Assembly (NCBI RefSeq): GCF_007741495.1
Contig: NZ_CP036262.1
Span: 5,084,001-5,148,000, forward strand
Source of the DNA: Roseimaritima multifibrata
Lineage (GTDB): Bacteria; Planctomycetota; Planctomycetia; Pirellulales; Pirellulaceae
Direction of reading: 5' to 3'
Length of the DNA: 64,000 bases
Shown: positions 27,417-42,574 of the stretch, piece after piece
Position numbering within the stretch: position 1 is the stretch's first letter
How the letters are laid out: every line of letters begins with the position of its first letter
Translations under genes and position numbers: made by a program
Notes under the pieces: generated by a model
Seen by the model: only the letters and a program-made list of their open reading frames with translations
The model's database searches: none
What the model was told of the DNA's origin: nothing

Positions 27417-29300
27417 TTAACGCAACCCATCCAGTTCTTCGCCAAGCTGAGCCACCTGCACGTTGTGGCGAACGACTTTGCCCTTTTCGTCGACCAGCAA
27501 CATGGTTGGCAGGGTTTGGACCCCAAGCTCGTTAGCCAAGCGACTCGATTCCAAGCCACCTTCGCTAAACAGTTGTGGCCAAGGGAGCGGGTTGCTCTTC
27601 AGGAAAGCCTCCGCATCTTCGCGGCGTCCATCGACACTGATCCCTACGACCTGCAGCCCAGCCCTCTGATACTGAGCCTGCAACTGACGCAGGCGTCGCA
27701 TGTCCTGTTTGCAAGGTTCGCACCAAGTCGCCCAGTAGTGGATCACAACGGGTTTGCCGCGAAGCCGAGAAAGCTGGAAGTTCTTTCCATCGAGCGTTTC
27801 CCCTTGTAATTCGAGAACCTTACCGACCGATTCCAAGCGACGAACCGCTCCGGCAGCCTTCTCGCCAGCAGGGTTGCCTGAGAATTCTTTGGCAACGCGT
27901 CGGTACCATTTCAACGCTTCGGCTTCGTCCGCTTCGAATTCTTTGCTCAAAGCCAACTGCATCATCGCCTGTCCCGCTTCTGGCGATCCTTCATTTTCGC
28001 TAACAAATTTGTTTAGTTCTTCCAGGTACCATTCCTGAATCTTCGCGAAATCCTCTGGCTTCGAACCTTGCAGTCGAGCCGCATATTCCGCCGAGACGAT
28101 TTGGAAACCGATATAAGAACGCAGGCCAGCGTCTCTGCTACCGACGCCTTTACTAAGCGCGTTCAGGCGATCGATCCCGCCCGGGTAGGTTCCTTCTTGA
28201 ACCGCCGCGGCCACGGTATCGACCAACTGCTGAATCCAGGTTTGGCGTTCTTCGGGACTGCTGGCGGCGGCCGCCAATTTTTCCACGATATCGGCACGGG
28301 TCGCATTGAGTTTCGGTTTGTCTGCGGCACTTGCCGTCGCCAACGACAAATCGATTTTCTCCAGCTGAGCCACCAATTTCTGAGCCTGCTCGCCACCCGC
28401 TCCCGCGGGCATCGCGGCAACGGCGGAAGAGACGGGATTGAAGAAATAGCCACTGCTTCGAGCAATTTGATCTTCGCCAACAATCTGCGGCAGATCGATC
28501 AATCGCCAAGCCTGACCGAGCCGAACCAGAGTCCCTACGACCAATTGCCCTGGTTTATCGGCACTCTCGAACATCGCGACTGCATTTTCGTACACGACCA
28601 AGTCGACCTTCAGGCCTTTATCGCCTGCGGGAACAACGCCAGGCTTAGCGGCAGCGAACTGAACCCATTTCGCGTCGCTCCCAACCACTTTCTGGCGAGC
28701 GGCAAACGGTTTGAACTCTTCGCTCGCCCGCGTGATTCGAGAGCCAAGCTTTTCGGCTTCCGCTTTTTCAAAACCGAGCGACCCCAATTCCTTGGGAGTC
28801 AACAGAAGACGTTGGAAACGGTCTTGGTCTCCCGAAGCCAACGCTGCGATCAATTCCGCGGTCGCTTCTTCTGCCGAAATTTGCTTCCAGGATTCAATTT
28901 CCCCGTCTTCATCGTTATCCATACCCCAGCGGATGCCGGCGGTCCCCAACCAGCGATACTGGTCCGCTTTGCCGTTAAAGTCCGCATCCACGTCGCGGTA
29001 AACTTCAACGCCATCTTTAAAATAAGACCAGAGGTCGACCTTCTTGTCCCCGTTGGTGTCAGCAAAACGACGCAGCGTCGAACCGTCGGAAGCCGAAACC
29101 TCCCAGCCGTTCCAGTCCCCCTCAAGGTCTTTCAACTTGCACGAATCATACTGAGACTCCGGAACCTGCTCGTACTCAACTCCCTCCTGAATTGGCTTTA
29201 GTCCCAGCGCAGCCGAAATCGGAGGCGCGGCGGACAACGAAAGGGGAGCCGCCAAACTGGCGACCAAAGGTAGAACGAACAGCGCAGCCTTGCGTGGCAT
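27417..29300 (-). CDS. Large periplasmic thioredoxin-fold (TlpA-like) protein
   Basis: Protein of 627 residues from ATG at 29300 (GGAG nine bases upstream; a GTG at 29327 is less likely). A signal peptide ends near residue 24. Next are calcium-loop-like Asp repeats (DTNGDKKVD, DADFNGKAD and DNDEDGEIE, about 75-135). The middle is a helical, TPR-like region, which a planctomycete redox family often has. The C-terminus (about 490-627) is a thioredoxin/redoxin domain with WATWCEPCK, the pair Cys 527 and Cys 530, plus LPTMLLVDEKGKVV. Such domains reduce disulfides in the periplasm. The partner is unknown. Divergent from the tRNA genes across a 375-base gap. Confidence 0.85.
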   Translation of the reverse strand: MPRKAALFVLPLVASLAAPLSLSAAPPISAALGLKPIQEGVEYEQVPESQYDSCKLKDLEGDWNGWEVSASDGSTLRRFADTNGDKKVDLWSYFKDGVEVYRDVDADFNGKADQYRWLGTAGIRWGMDNDEDGEIESWKQISAEEATAELIAALASGDQDRFQRLLLTPKELGSLGFEKAEAEKLGSRITRASEEFKPFAARQKVVGSDAKWVQFAAAKPGVVPAGDKGLKVDLVVYENAVAMFESADKPGQLVVGTLVRLGQAWRLIDLPQIVGEDQIARSSGYFFNPVSSAVAAMPAGAGGEQAQKLVAQLEKIDLSLATASAADKPKLNATRADIVEKLAAAASSPEERQTWIQQLVDTVAAAVQEGTYPGGIDRLNALSKGVGSRDAGLRSYIGFQIVSAEYAARLQGSKPEDFAKIQEWYLEELNKFVSENEGSPEAGQAMMQLALSKEFEADEAEALKWYRRVAKEFSGNPAGEKAAGAVRRLESVGKVLELQGETLDGKNFQLSRLRGKPVVIHYWATWCEPCKQDMRRLRQLQAQYQRAGLQVVGISVDGRREDAEAFLKSNPLPWPQLFSEGGLESSRLANELGVQTLPTMLLVDEKGKVVRHNVQVAQLGEELDGLR

Positions 29301-29588
29301 CGAACGGTACTCCGAGTAGTGGTGCACGAGAAACTTTATGAGTCGAGATCACGGTTAGTGAATTACAGATTCGGTTTTGATGGACCTGAAACGACCAAAG
29401 TCGCCTTTTAACCTATTTCGGTTATCCACCGAACCAAACGAGCAAAGAAATGTCGGTATAGAGCAGAATCAACTAAAAAGTCAATAAAACCTTGCCGCAA
29501 CGCGTCGATCGGGAGCCGAAAAGGGCCGCTCGAAACGCTTGCAAAGAAGGAATTTTGAATTTAAACCCCATTTCGGGCCCAAGAGCCT

Positions 29589-29616
29589 TTGACAGGACGG
29601 ATTAGATTCGTAAACT
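29589..29616 (+). promoter_or_regulatory. Promoter of the tRNA-Ile/tRNA-Ala pair
   Basis: A perfect TTGACA at 29589-29594 and TAAACT at 29611-29616 are 16 bases apart. Transcription would begin about 50 bases before tRNA-Ile. Apart from this the gap 29301-29676 shows nothing further I can name. Confidence 0.75.
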
Positions 29617-29676
29617 TCTCCCCTCACCGAGTGTGAAACAGGTGTCAGGGAGTTTCACTCCCACCAGTCGACATTC

Positions 29677-29750
29677 GGGCGTATAGCTCAGTTGGTTAGA
29701 GCGCGTCGCTGATAACGACGAGGTCCCAGATTCGAGTTCTGGTACGCCCA
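29677..29750 (+). tRNA. tRNA-Ile(GAT)
   Basis: 74 bases. Acceptor arms GGGCGTA and TACGCCC pair perfectly, with discriminator A; the D-loop is AGTTGGTTAGA and the T-arm has TTCGAGT. The anticodon loop CTGATAA gives GAT, which reads isoleucine codons ATY. No CCA end is encoded. In most bacteria this tRNA lies in the 16S-23S spacer; here no 16S accompanies it. Confidence 0.97.
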
Positions 29751-30012
29751 CTTGTTTGAAACGCTGGCGACGATTAAAAATCCGACCGCCCCTAGTCGAA
29801 AGACGAACTGCGGTGTATTTTTGAGACTCGAAAAAACAGCGACAACAAAAGTTAAAAAACGCGAATTGAAACTACAGTCCTCGCTCTGATGAGCCGAAGA
29901 CTAGACCTTCAAAGAGACCGACAAGGCATCGCCTTGAAAGTGGAGCGTAAAGAAGTGAACGGCTTGACAAGAGCCGCTCGAAAGAAGAAGACATTGCAGC
30001 GTAGAGAAGTAA

Positions 30013-30085
30013 GGGGGTGTAGCTCAGTTGGGAGAGCATCTGCTTTGCAAGCAGAGGGTCGTCGGTTCAAGTCCGTCCACCTCCA
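30013..30085 (+). tRNA. tRNA-Ala(TGC)
   Basis: 73 bases. Acceptor GGGGGTG pairs with CACCTCC (one G-T), discriminator A. The anticodon loop TTTGCAA gives TGC, reading alanine codons GCN. The T-arm has GTTCAAGTC. CCA is not encoded. It lies 262 bases after tRNA-Ile; the DNA between them shows no gene. Confidence 0.97.
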
Positions 30086-30151
30086 CTTACCATTGTTTTT
30101 TGTTCTTCATTTTGAAAAACACGAAACATTAAAAAAAGCGAAATGGAGCCC

Positions 30152-30179
30152 TTGACCATTTCTGAGAGGCGTGTAAACT
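30152..30179 (+). promoter_or_regulatory. Promoter of 23S-5S unit 1
   Basis: TTGACC at 30152-30157 and TAAACT at 30174-30179, 16 bases apart, lie between tRNA-Ala and the 23S leader. A similar arrangement lies before unit 2, so each unit probably has its own promoter. Confidence 0.6.
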
Positions 30180-30300
30180 CCGCCCCTCACAAAGAAAACA
30201 TCAGTGACCAACCGTTCACTCAGCTAACAAAAGCTGGCTGAGCGGCAGTTCACTGAACTGCGTCCCCTGGCTTGCCAGGGCAATGATTTTTGACAATTAG

Positions 30301-30330
30301 GTTGTTTGGTAGAAGGCATCTAAAGAACAC
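30301..30330 (+). other. 5' arm of the 23S processing stem, unit 1
   Basis: GTTGTTTGGTAGAAGGCATC and the following bases pair with the segment 33606-33635 downstream of the 23S gene (CTACCAAACAAC and TCTTTAGAT blocks), forming a long-range stem typical of RNase III processing of pre-23S RNA. The same arms are at 38966-38995 and 42271-42300 in unit 2. Confidence 0.65.
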
Positions 30331-30649
30331 CACAGTTCTTGAGGCCTTTGATGATCTTTCCGTTCATCAAATGAATCAAGAATACTGTTCTCAGGAGCGT
30401 TCAGCGATGGTCTTTTAGAGACGAAACTTGTTTCGGATCTAAATGACTTGAACTAGCGATCTTGCATAAAATTCTCCATTGGTTGCCGCCAAAAAATGAT
30501 TCGATTCATCGTTTGTTCTTTCACGAGAGCTTTCTTTGAGGACTTCATCTGGAATCGGCTTCTAATGTAAAAAAATGATATCGTTGGTAGAATTCTATCG
30601 GTTGATTGTCGTTGCTTGGCATTTGCTAAGTAGCGAGTTCAAGATTCCG

Positions 30650-33562
<2,913 letters not shown>

Positions 33563-33675
33563 ATCGATATCTTGCACTCGCATAGAACATCAATGATCTT
33601 CTGAGAATCTTTAGATAAAACCTACTACCAAACAACTGGCTACCGGCAAGGTGAAATATTCCTTCCGGTAGTCTT

Positions 33676-33783
33676 TCCGGCGACCATATCAGAAAGGTCA
33701 CACCTGTTCCCATCTCGAACACAGTAGTTAAGCTTTCTGAGCCGATGATAGTGCATACCAGCGTGAAAGTAGGTATTGCCGGA
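33676..33783 (+). rRNA. 5S ribosomal RNA, copy 1
   Basis: 108 bases, with TCCGGC at the 5' end pairing with GCCGGA at the 3' end, and internal CCCATCTCGAACACAG and GAAAGTAGG segments typical of 5S. It lies 113 bases after the 23S gene in the same transcript and is followed by a strong terminator. Identical to copy 2. Confidence 0.95.
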
Positions 33784-33790
33784 TTTTTAA

Positions 33791-33825
33791 AACCTCTTCT
33801 GTCTAACGACAGAAGAGGTTTTTTT
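33791..33825 (+). terminator. Terminator of 23S-5S unit 1
   Basis: AACCTCTTCTGTC (33791-33803) pairs with GACAGAAGAGGTT (33808-33820) around a TAAC loop and is followed by a T-run: a 13-bp Rho-independent terminator, eight bases after the 5S gene. Confidence 0.93.
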
Positions 33826-33910
33826 ATGCGCGAATAGAAACATCGCCGATGCAAAACCCGCTCGCCAAAAGAGAAGCGTCCGTTGTCGCGGCTCGGAAAT
33901 TCCAGGCTAC

Positions 33911-34537
33911 GACGAAAGCCTCGCTCCCCTCGCCCCTAAGCGAGCTCGTTGTTGCGAAAGAAACACTAGCGAGATCATTGCGTCATCTCTCGCTTCTTGT
34001 CTGATTTTGCGGAGCTTGCTTGGGGGAGAGGGGAGCCAGACTTTCTTCACTTATTCTCACCCAAGGCGTGACCAATATCCGCCACTTATAAATCGCACGT
34101 TCTTCGGGCGTATCTCGAGGGAGCCTAAAGGCTCCACTCTTTCCAGGCCCGAAGGGTCGACACAATCTCTGCCGGGGGTGAAGCCCCCGGAACAGGAACA
34201 TTCGATATCGAAAAGGCCCGAAGGGTCGACACAACAAAACTGCGACAGGATCCACCGTCTGCACGGAATTAGCTGGCGAACCGTTGATCCAGTATCAAAC
34301 CTGTTTTAGGTGAGCTTGTTTTGAGGGCGAGGGGAGCCAGACTTTCTTCACTTATTCTCACCCAAGGCGTGACCAATATCCGCCACTTATAAATCGCACG
34401 TTCTTCGGGCGTATCTCGGGGGAGCCCAAAGGCTCCACTCTTTCCAGGCCCGAAGGGTCGACACAATCTCTGCCGGGGGTGAAGCCCCCGGAACAGGAAC
34501 ATTCGTTATCGAAAAGGCCCGAAGGGTCGACACAACA
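33911..34537. mobile_element. Rearranged ME-1 element after unit 1
   Basis: A deletion derivative of ME-1 (33911-34048) keeps the left part (CTCGCTCCCCTCGCCCCTAA) and the right terminal repeat (GGGGAGCCAGACTTTCTTC). A module of about 190 bases follows (CACCCAAGGCGTGACC to CGAAGGGTCGACACAACA), then the missing right half of the element (34268-34349) and a second copy of the module (34350-34537). Compared with unit 2, this is a local duplication. The gap 33826-34780 has no gene I can support; its end (34590-34660) repeats the GCGCGAAAG/CGTCCC short dispersed sequence. Confidence 0.7.
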
Positions 34538-34780
34538 AGACTGCAGCGGCAACCAGCTAGCTACGCTCTAGCGATGTGTCACGAATAAATTCCACGTCCC
34601 GCGCGAAAGAAGCTTGAAAAGAGGGTTCTCTCGCGGCCCCAAAGAAGCCAAAGATTCCGGATTCTGGCTTGAGGAAAGGCCAGCGTTTCTGGCCTCTCTC
34701 GTGCTATGAAAATTGGCACCGGCAGACGGGAGCGAAAGAAGGATCGGCTCCTTCTCTCGACTCCACATCTGAACACTTTT

Positions 34781-35131
34781 CTAAGTCTTAGGCTTCGACG
34801 TATAGGTACCGGTCGGGGTCACCATCTTGATGGGTGTTTTTCCGATACCTTCCATCGCCTCCCAAACTCCCTTCGGACTCAGCCGAACGTTTTGCTCGGG
34901 AATCAGGGTGACGGACTTCTTTTCGATGCTACAAAGCACCTTGGAAATACCTTTGACACCTTCAAAACGTTTGGTGATCTTCTTCACGCAACCGCCGCAC
35001 ATTTCACCAACGGTCATCTCGATATTCGACTTCGCTGGCTCGGCTGCCTGAGCAGGCGAACTGACGAAAAGCGAAACGGCCAACAACATCACCCCAGCCA
35101 CCAAACCAGTACTACGCAATAACTTTGACAT
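34781..35131 (-). CDS. Periplasmic heavy-metal-associated (HMA) domain protein
   Basis: Protein of 116 residues from ATG at 35131, eight bases after AAGGA; a further upstream Met at 35161 lacks a site. The signal peptide ends near SPAQAA. The domain has the MTVGEMCGGCVKKITKRFEG motif, with CGGC as the metal-binding pair, and a GISKVLCSIEKKSVTLIP strand-helix pattern. MerP/CopZ-like proteins bind Cu, Hg or Zn and pass it to transporters. Its metal is unknown. It faces the Cys-rich gene downstream on the same strand. Confidence 0.88.
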   Translation of the reverse strand: MSKLLRSTGLVAGVMLLAVSLFVSSPAQAAEPAKSNIEMTVGEMCGGCVKKITKRFEGVKGISKVLCSIEKKSVTLIPEQNVRLSPKGVWEAMEGIGKTPIKMVTPTGTYTSKPKT

Positions 35132-35300
35132 GCCAATAATCCTTCTTGGGAAAGGCATCACAGAAAACAGGTGCTCAAACGCACGTGACCTTCACATGCC
35201 GATTCAAACAACAAAATATTTAGAAAACATGGCTCGCTGCAACCACCGGTTCACTTGAAAGATTCGCTCACAAGCGATCACAACAAAGCATTCGAGCAGT

Positions 35301-35699
35301 TCAGATCAACCAAGATTGGTGAGCCACACGCACTTCGCGGCCGCCAAGAAATTTCCCGAGAGGGAACGACAATCGACGCAAGAAAATCGCAATCCGATTT
35401 CCCAAAACCTGCTGTTCCGACTTCGAGGGCTCTAGCCAATCGACGGTCTCAACCGCTCGATCGGGCAATTCCACACACGTCTCGACAACCGCGCCTTCGC
35501 AGATACAACCTTGGCAATCACAATCGCCGCCACATGGCTCTGGCACTTCGGAAGGGGAAGCCTCTTGATCGTGCGAGCAGCAAACACAGGTCTGCGCACA
35601 CTCCTCACCCACCGTCCCTTTCGCTTCGCACGAAAGGCAGCGCACCGGACACGCCAACAGGTTGACGATCAACAGCAGGGCAAGGAATGGACTTCGCAT
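35301..35699 (-). CDS. Cys-rich lipoprotein-like small protein
   Basis: Protein of 132 residues from ATG at 35699 (RBS weak; GTG at 35756 would add 19 residues). The start MRSPFLALLLIVNLLAC looks like a signal with a lipobox ending in Cys. The next 70 residues contain a dozen cysteines (GEECAQTCVCCSHD, CGGDCDCQGCICEG) and suggest metal binding. The C-terminal third is basic. No family is recognised. It lies 170 bases upstream of the HMA gene in the same direction, so the two may form a metal-handling pair. Confidence 0.6.
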   Translation of the reverse strand: MRSPFLALLLIVNLLACPVRCLSCEAKGTVGEECAQTCVCCSHDQEASPSEVPEPCGGDCDCQGCICEGAVVETCVELPDRAVETVDWLEPSKSEQQVLGNRIAIFLRRLSFPLGKFLGGREVRVAHQSWLI

Positions 35700-35784
35700 A
35701 ACGCCAAACAGTACTGAAAAGGGAAGGGCGTCGCAACATGTACGACCGGTCCCCACCTGGACATTCGTCCCCGTTGCCTAACGG

Positions 35785-35920
35785 CCAATGCCATTTACTT
35801 TCTTAGCGGAACGGCGTGAGCCGTCCGGCAATCGTATTGAAAACAGAATGAATTTGCCGACCGGCAAGGAAACCGCCCGCGGATGCTAAAGTAAATGACA
35901 TTGGGCTGGCGGGTTCGGTA
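35785..35920. repeat. Palindromic repeat with TTAGCGGAACGGCG arm
   Basis: Outer arms CCAATGCCATTTACTTTCTTAG (about 35786-35806) and GCTAAAGTAAATGACATTGGG (about 35886-35906) pair; an internal GCGGAACGGC/GCCGTCCGG hairpin lies at about 35806-35830. The related core CTTTCTTAGCGGAACGGCG occurs near 19418, and its complement is the unit of the tandem repeat near 56041. The gap 35700-36195 holds nothing else I can support. Confidence 0.6.
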
Positions 35921-36195
35921 TGTTTTTCAATGGCCGGAGCGTCTAGCAGCCCCTGCTGGGAAACTGCATGAAGATGTCTCAGCCTCCGTCGCTTCCACCA
36001 AACAACACCCGGGTTTCCAGCGAAACGACCAGAAAACAACATCGCTTGTCAGCAGAGCCCAGCCGGACCAGCCCCCATTCGGCGAAGGCTTGCCGGCCCG
36101 TTTTTTTTACAAGCTAAGTTCCTTCACGGCGAACTCGCCCACCAGTGACCATGTATGATGAGTCTATCAAAACGCACCGTTAAGGCAGAATTCAC

Positions 36196-36774
36196 ATGCG
36201 AAGTCCCAACATGGATCCCAGCCAAAACCGGACTAGCGTAAGGCTCTCGCTTGCTGCAATTGGACTCGCATTCCTCCTCTTGATGGCGCCGACTTCCATC
36301 GCGGAAGCCGCCTCTCCAGCAGACCCCGCGGTCTCCGACGGAAATAGCGAGGTCGTCGAAAAAGAGAGTCCGCGTAAAGAACGTCGACGAAAACGGGCTG
36401 CTAAGAAACGCAAACAACGTCGCGACCGGCAGTCGCAGGAAACTCCGCCTCCTCCCTTTGGCCAGATCCAATTGCACGGTTCTTTTGAGCTGAATTTTGG
36501 CGGAACCAACGTGGTACAAGGCGAGGGGAAGCTTTCAATCGAACTCGATCGCGAGACCGTGGAAGGTTTAAGCACTCTCTTAAGCGGAGCGGGCACGCTA
36601 CCTGCGTCCGGGCTAGACAATTGGATCCGGGCATTCCAACAGCTTCCCGAAACGCTCAAGACAACAAATGAAATTCTCAATCGCCTAAGCGACCCTCAAA
36701 CGCAAAAACAACTGAAACAGGTGGAACAGCTCCTGCAATTTTTGCCACGCAAGGCGGAAACACCCGCCTCCTGA
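36196..36774 (+). CDS. Secreted basic protein of unknown function
   Basis: Protein of 192 residues from ATG at 36196. A hydrophobic segment about residues 16-36 (AAIGLAFLLLMAPTSIAEAA) is followed by a very basic stretch of Lys/Arg near 60-78 (RRRKRAAKKRKQRRDR). A beta-like section follows (IQLHGSFELNFGGTNV), then helices ending LQFLPRKAETPAS. No family is recognised. The gene sits alone, convergent with the outer-membrane protein gene at 36903-37721. Confidence 0.65.
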   Translation: MRSPNMDPSQNRTSVRLSLAAIGLAFLLLMAPTSIAEAASPADPAVSDGNSEVVEKESPRKERRRKRAAKKRKQRRDRQSQETPPPPFGQIQLHGSFELNFGGTNVVQGEGKLSIELDRETVEGLSTLLSGAGTLPASGLDNWIRAFQQLPETLKTTNEILNRLSDPQTQKQLKQVEQLLQFLPRKAETPAS

Positions 36775-36902
36775 TGGCAAGCGATCCAATCACGACTGGC
36801 TCAGATCCTCTGCCTCCCCAGCGGAGCCGATGCCTACTCCGTAAATGGACTACGAAGACCAAATCGGGATACGTCGACAGAATCAATGCTTGGCGGCAAA
36901 AC

Positions 36903-37721
36903 TTAGAACTGCCATCCAAAGCCGACATTTGAGAAGAAGTTCGCAGACTGTTGATTGAATCCCCATCCCGTTCGAACTCCCACCTCTAGATCAGGCGTCA
37001 GCAGGTAGTGAACTCCGGGACTGAAGTAACTTTTGGCGGTCGCGTTTTCCTGGCCATCGGAGAACAAGCCAAAATACTCTGCGTGAACCTTCGTTCGCTC
37101 TCCCAAAGGGATTTTCAGAACCACCGACGGTGCCCAAATATTGAAATCGTCCTCCTCCAGACTCCCCGTCGCATACCGAAGTGCGGATGCGAGCTCCCAG
37201 CCATCTGAAAATTCCCAGCCCATGGTTGCGGATGTGACCAATTGAGTTGCCGTCGACTCGCCCGCCGTTGGTGTCTGGCCCATCACCGTCACATTACTTT
37301 GCGGCCTCCAACCGTCTTGTTCCTGCAAAAGAAGTTTGAAGCCATAGAGGACTTTCGCTTCCTCCTCCAATCCATTGGCACTTCCGCCTGGTTCAAATTC
37401 GAAGCCCCCACTTCCCGAGGTCGTACTGGATTCGCCACCGATTTCGTAATTGGTTCCGAACCGCAATTCGAAATTCTCGGTCGCTCCGAAACGCAGCAAC
37501 AATTCAGGAAAGCTATGAGTCTCCTTGGCATTCCGATTATCGACGAACGAATACGAAGATTCGACCATCAGTAGGCCTTTATCGACGGTCGACAAAGCGG
37601 GAGTGAAAGAGTCGCGATCGGTCTCTATCTCGCGTTCCTCCTGTCCATTTGCCGCGCAAGCCAAAATGCTCAGACCGACACTCGCTGCCAGCCGCACTAC
37701 AAAACGAAGACGTCGATCCAT
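36903..37721 (-). CDS. Outer-membrane transporter-like barrel protein
   Basis: Protein of 272 residues from ATG at 37721 (AAGGA upstream). It has a signal peptide (ending ACAANGQ), then alternating beta strands, ending in Phe (VGFGWQF). Patterns such as ETDRDSFTPA near the start and APSVVLKIPLGERTKVHAEYF resemble the MetA-pathway (PF13557) transporter-like outer-membrane family. Substrate unknown. The location near metal-binding genes may be accidental. Confidence 0.7.
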   Translation of the reverse strand: MDRRLRFVVRLAASVGLSILACAANGQEEREIETDRDSFTPALSTVDKGLLMVESSYSFVDNRNAKETHSFPELLLRFGATENFELRFGTNYEIGGESSTTSGSGGFEFEPGGSANGLEEEAKVLYGFKLLLQEQDGWRPQSNVTVMGQTPTAGESTATQLVTSATMGWEFSDGWELASALRYATGSLEEDDFNIWAPSVVLKIPLGERTKVHAEYFGLFSDGQENATAKSYFSPGVHYLLTPDLEVGVRTGWGFNQQSANFFSNVGFGWQF

Positions 37722-38030
37722 CTCAAATTCCTTCACTTGCCAGAGCCAATACGGTCCATAGGTTTACATGGGCTGAGCCAATCTCCTAACCAACATCCAT
37801 CGCTGGCCGGCCCCTTCTCCAAAATCGGAACCGACCTGTGGTGCAGGACACAAAACCTGCCGGTGAAGACACAATCGTTTTCACCCTAAATCGCGTCTTC
37901 ATCTAGGTTCCGATCTCCGCCAAGAACCGCCATCTGGTTTGGCGGGCCGTAAAGCTAGCCGCGAGGGATGTGCGATATATAAGTTGACGGTTTGACAGCA
38001 GCTGGCACCTGCCCAGACATCCAAGCGCCA

Positions 38031-38213
38031 CGTCCCCTCGTCGGTTTACCCGACAGGAACGCAAGATTTGAAATTAGAGGTGGTTGTCCCCACGGTTTTC
38101 GCTTCCCGTTCGGATTGCCGCTGAAAGCGGCAATCCGAACGGGAGGCGTTTTTCTAGAGCCATGCGAACTAATTTCAAATCTTGGCTTCATGCCAGGCAA
38201 GCTGGCATGGGGC
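38031..38213. repeat. Palindromic element PE-1, copy 2
   Basis: Second copy of the three-hairpin element. The central stem is CCCGTTCGGATTGCCGCT (38104-38121) with AGCGGCAATCCGAACGGG (38125-38142) and the same GAA loop; relative to copy 1, base changes in the two arms compensate each other. The outer arms AAGATTTGAAATTAG and CTAATTTCAAATCTT are kept. The gap 37722-38792 contains this element and no gene I can support. Confidence 0.85.
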
Positions 38214-38792
38214 CTTTTCTCCCTGCCACACTCACTACTTATTTATCGCACAACCCAAGAGGCTGGGGTTTTGAAACCAAACCGAGCAACGCTGCACGTG
38301 CCGATTTAGAAACAGCTCGCTAACTCGGTTTCGCACAGGCGTTTTATCGAACGGAATGAGCGTCTGGGGGTTTTCACACCTATAGACATAGCGTGATCAG
38401 AACCACAAAAACCGAATGACGCAGGCTATCGACCGGCAAGATCCGCAGGACCGGATTCCACTCATTTCGATTCGTTACGAGAGGCCCCAAAGTCGATAGT
38501 ACCAATCCGGCAGCGAAGGAAGGCCCCACGGGAAAACCAAACCAGAACAGAACCGATCGTTTTACGGGCAATTGGGAGCCAAGAATCGGGAAAATCAGCT
38601 GTCCACCCAGACGTTTTTGACATCGAACCAAAGGTTCGCGGAAAAAAACAAACGGCTAACCGGGCAACGACCCAGTTTAACAATCCAGCGTTTTCCCTAG
38701 CAAAAACGCCCAACAAAGAGCGTGCAAGAGAAGCAAAAGATGAAGCTTTCGAGTGGTTCTCTTTTTATTTTCGCAGAACTGGTCGTAAGCCA

Positions 38793-38821
38793 TTGACGGT
38801 CCCCGGGGAGGGCACTAAGAT
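38793..38821 (+). promoter_or_regulatory. Promoter of 23S-5S unit 2
   Basis: TTGACG at 38793-38798 and TAAGAT at 38816-38821 are separated by 17 bases. It precedes the shared leader (which begins near 38907) and has no tRNA upstream. It is not a copy of the unit 1 promoter. Confidence 0.6.
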
Positions 38822-39314
38822 TCCGCCTCAACAGCAGTGAACCACCTTTCACTCAGACTTAACCGGCCGCTTAACCAAGCGTGCGAAGGGCTAAATAACT
38901 GAGCGAAAGGCAGTTCACTGAACTGCGTCCCCTGGCTTTCCAGGGCAATGATTTTTGACAATTAGGTTGTTTGGTAGAAGGCATCTAAAGAACACCACAG
39001 TTCTTGAGACCTTTGATGATCTTTCCGTTCATCAGATGAATCAAGAATACTGTTCTCAGGAGCGTTCAGCGATGGTCTTTTAGGGACGAAACTTGTTTCG
39101 GATCTAAATGACTTGAACTAGCGATCTTGCATAAAATTCTCCATTGGTTGCCGCCAAAAAATGATTCGATTCATCGCTTGTTCTTTCACGAGAGCTTTCT
39201 TTGAGGACTTCATTTGGAATCGGCTTCTAATGTAAAAAAATGATATCGTTGGTAGAATTCTATCGGTTGATTGTCGTTGCTTAGCATTTGCTAAGTAGCG
39301 AGTTCAAGATTCCG

Positions 39315-42227
<2,913 letters not shown>

Positions 42228-42340
42228 ATCGATATCTTGCACTCGCATAGAACATCAATGATCTTCTGAGAATCTTTAGATAAAACCTACTACCAAACAA
42301 CTGGCTACCGGCAAGGTGAAATATTCCTTCCGGTAGTCTT

Positions 42341-42448
42341 TCCGGCGACCATATCAGAAAGGTCACACCTGTTCCCATCTCGAACACAGTAGTTAAGCTT
42401 TCTGAGCCGATGATAGTGCATACCAGCGTGAAAGTAGGTATTGCCGGA
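42341..42448 (+). rRNA. 5S ribosomal RNA, copy 2
   Basis: Identical to copy 1 across its 108 bases, from TCCGGCGACC at 42341 to GCCGGA at 42448, and 113 bases after the 23S gene. Confidence 0.95.
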
Positions 42449-42455
42449 TTTTTAA

Positions 42456-42490
42456 AACCTCTTCTGTCTAACGACAGAAGAGGTTTTTTT
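42456..42490 (+). terminator. Terminator of 23S-5S unit 2
   Basis: AACCTCTTCTGTC at 42456-42468 and GACAGAAGAGGTT at 42473-42485 with a TAAC loop and following T-run; same structure as unit 1. Confidence 0.93.
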
Positions 42491-42574
42491 TATGCGCTGA
42501 CAGAAACAACCCAAATCCAAAACCCGCTCTCCCAAAGAGAAGCGTCCGTTGTTGCGGCTCGGAGATTCCAGGCT

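Noticed and set aside
28068-29201. 377-residue forward frame
   Set aside because: Antisense to the thioredoxin-fold gene, which has a signal peptide and a WCEPC motif. No family resemblance in the forward frame.
29301-30649. 16S rRNA gene before the first 23S gene
   Set aside because: None of the conserved 16S segments occurs here, and the space is taken by tRNAs and promoters.
34007-34502. Frames on both strands after unit 1
   Set aside because: They arise from the duplicated module and palindromes of ME-1.
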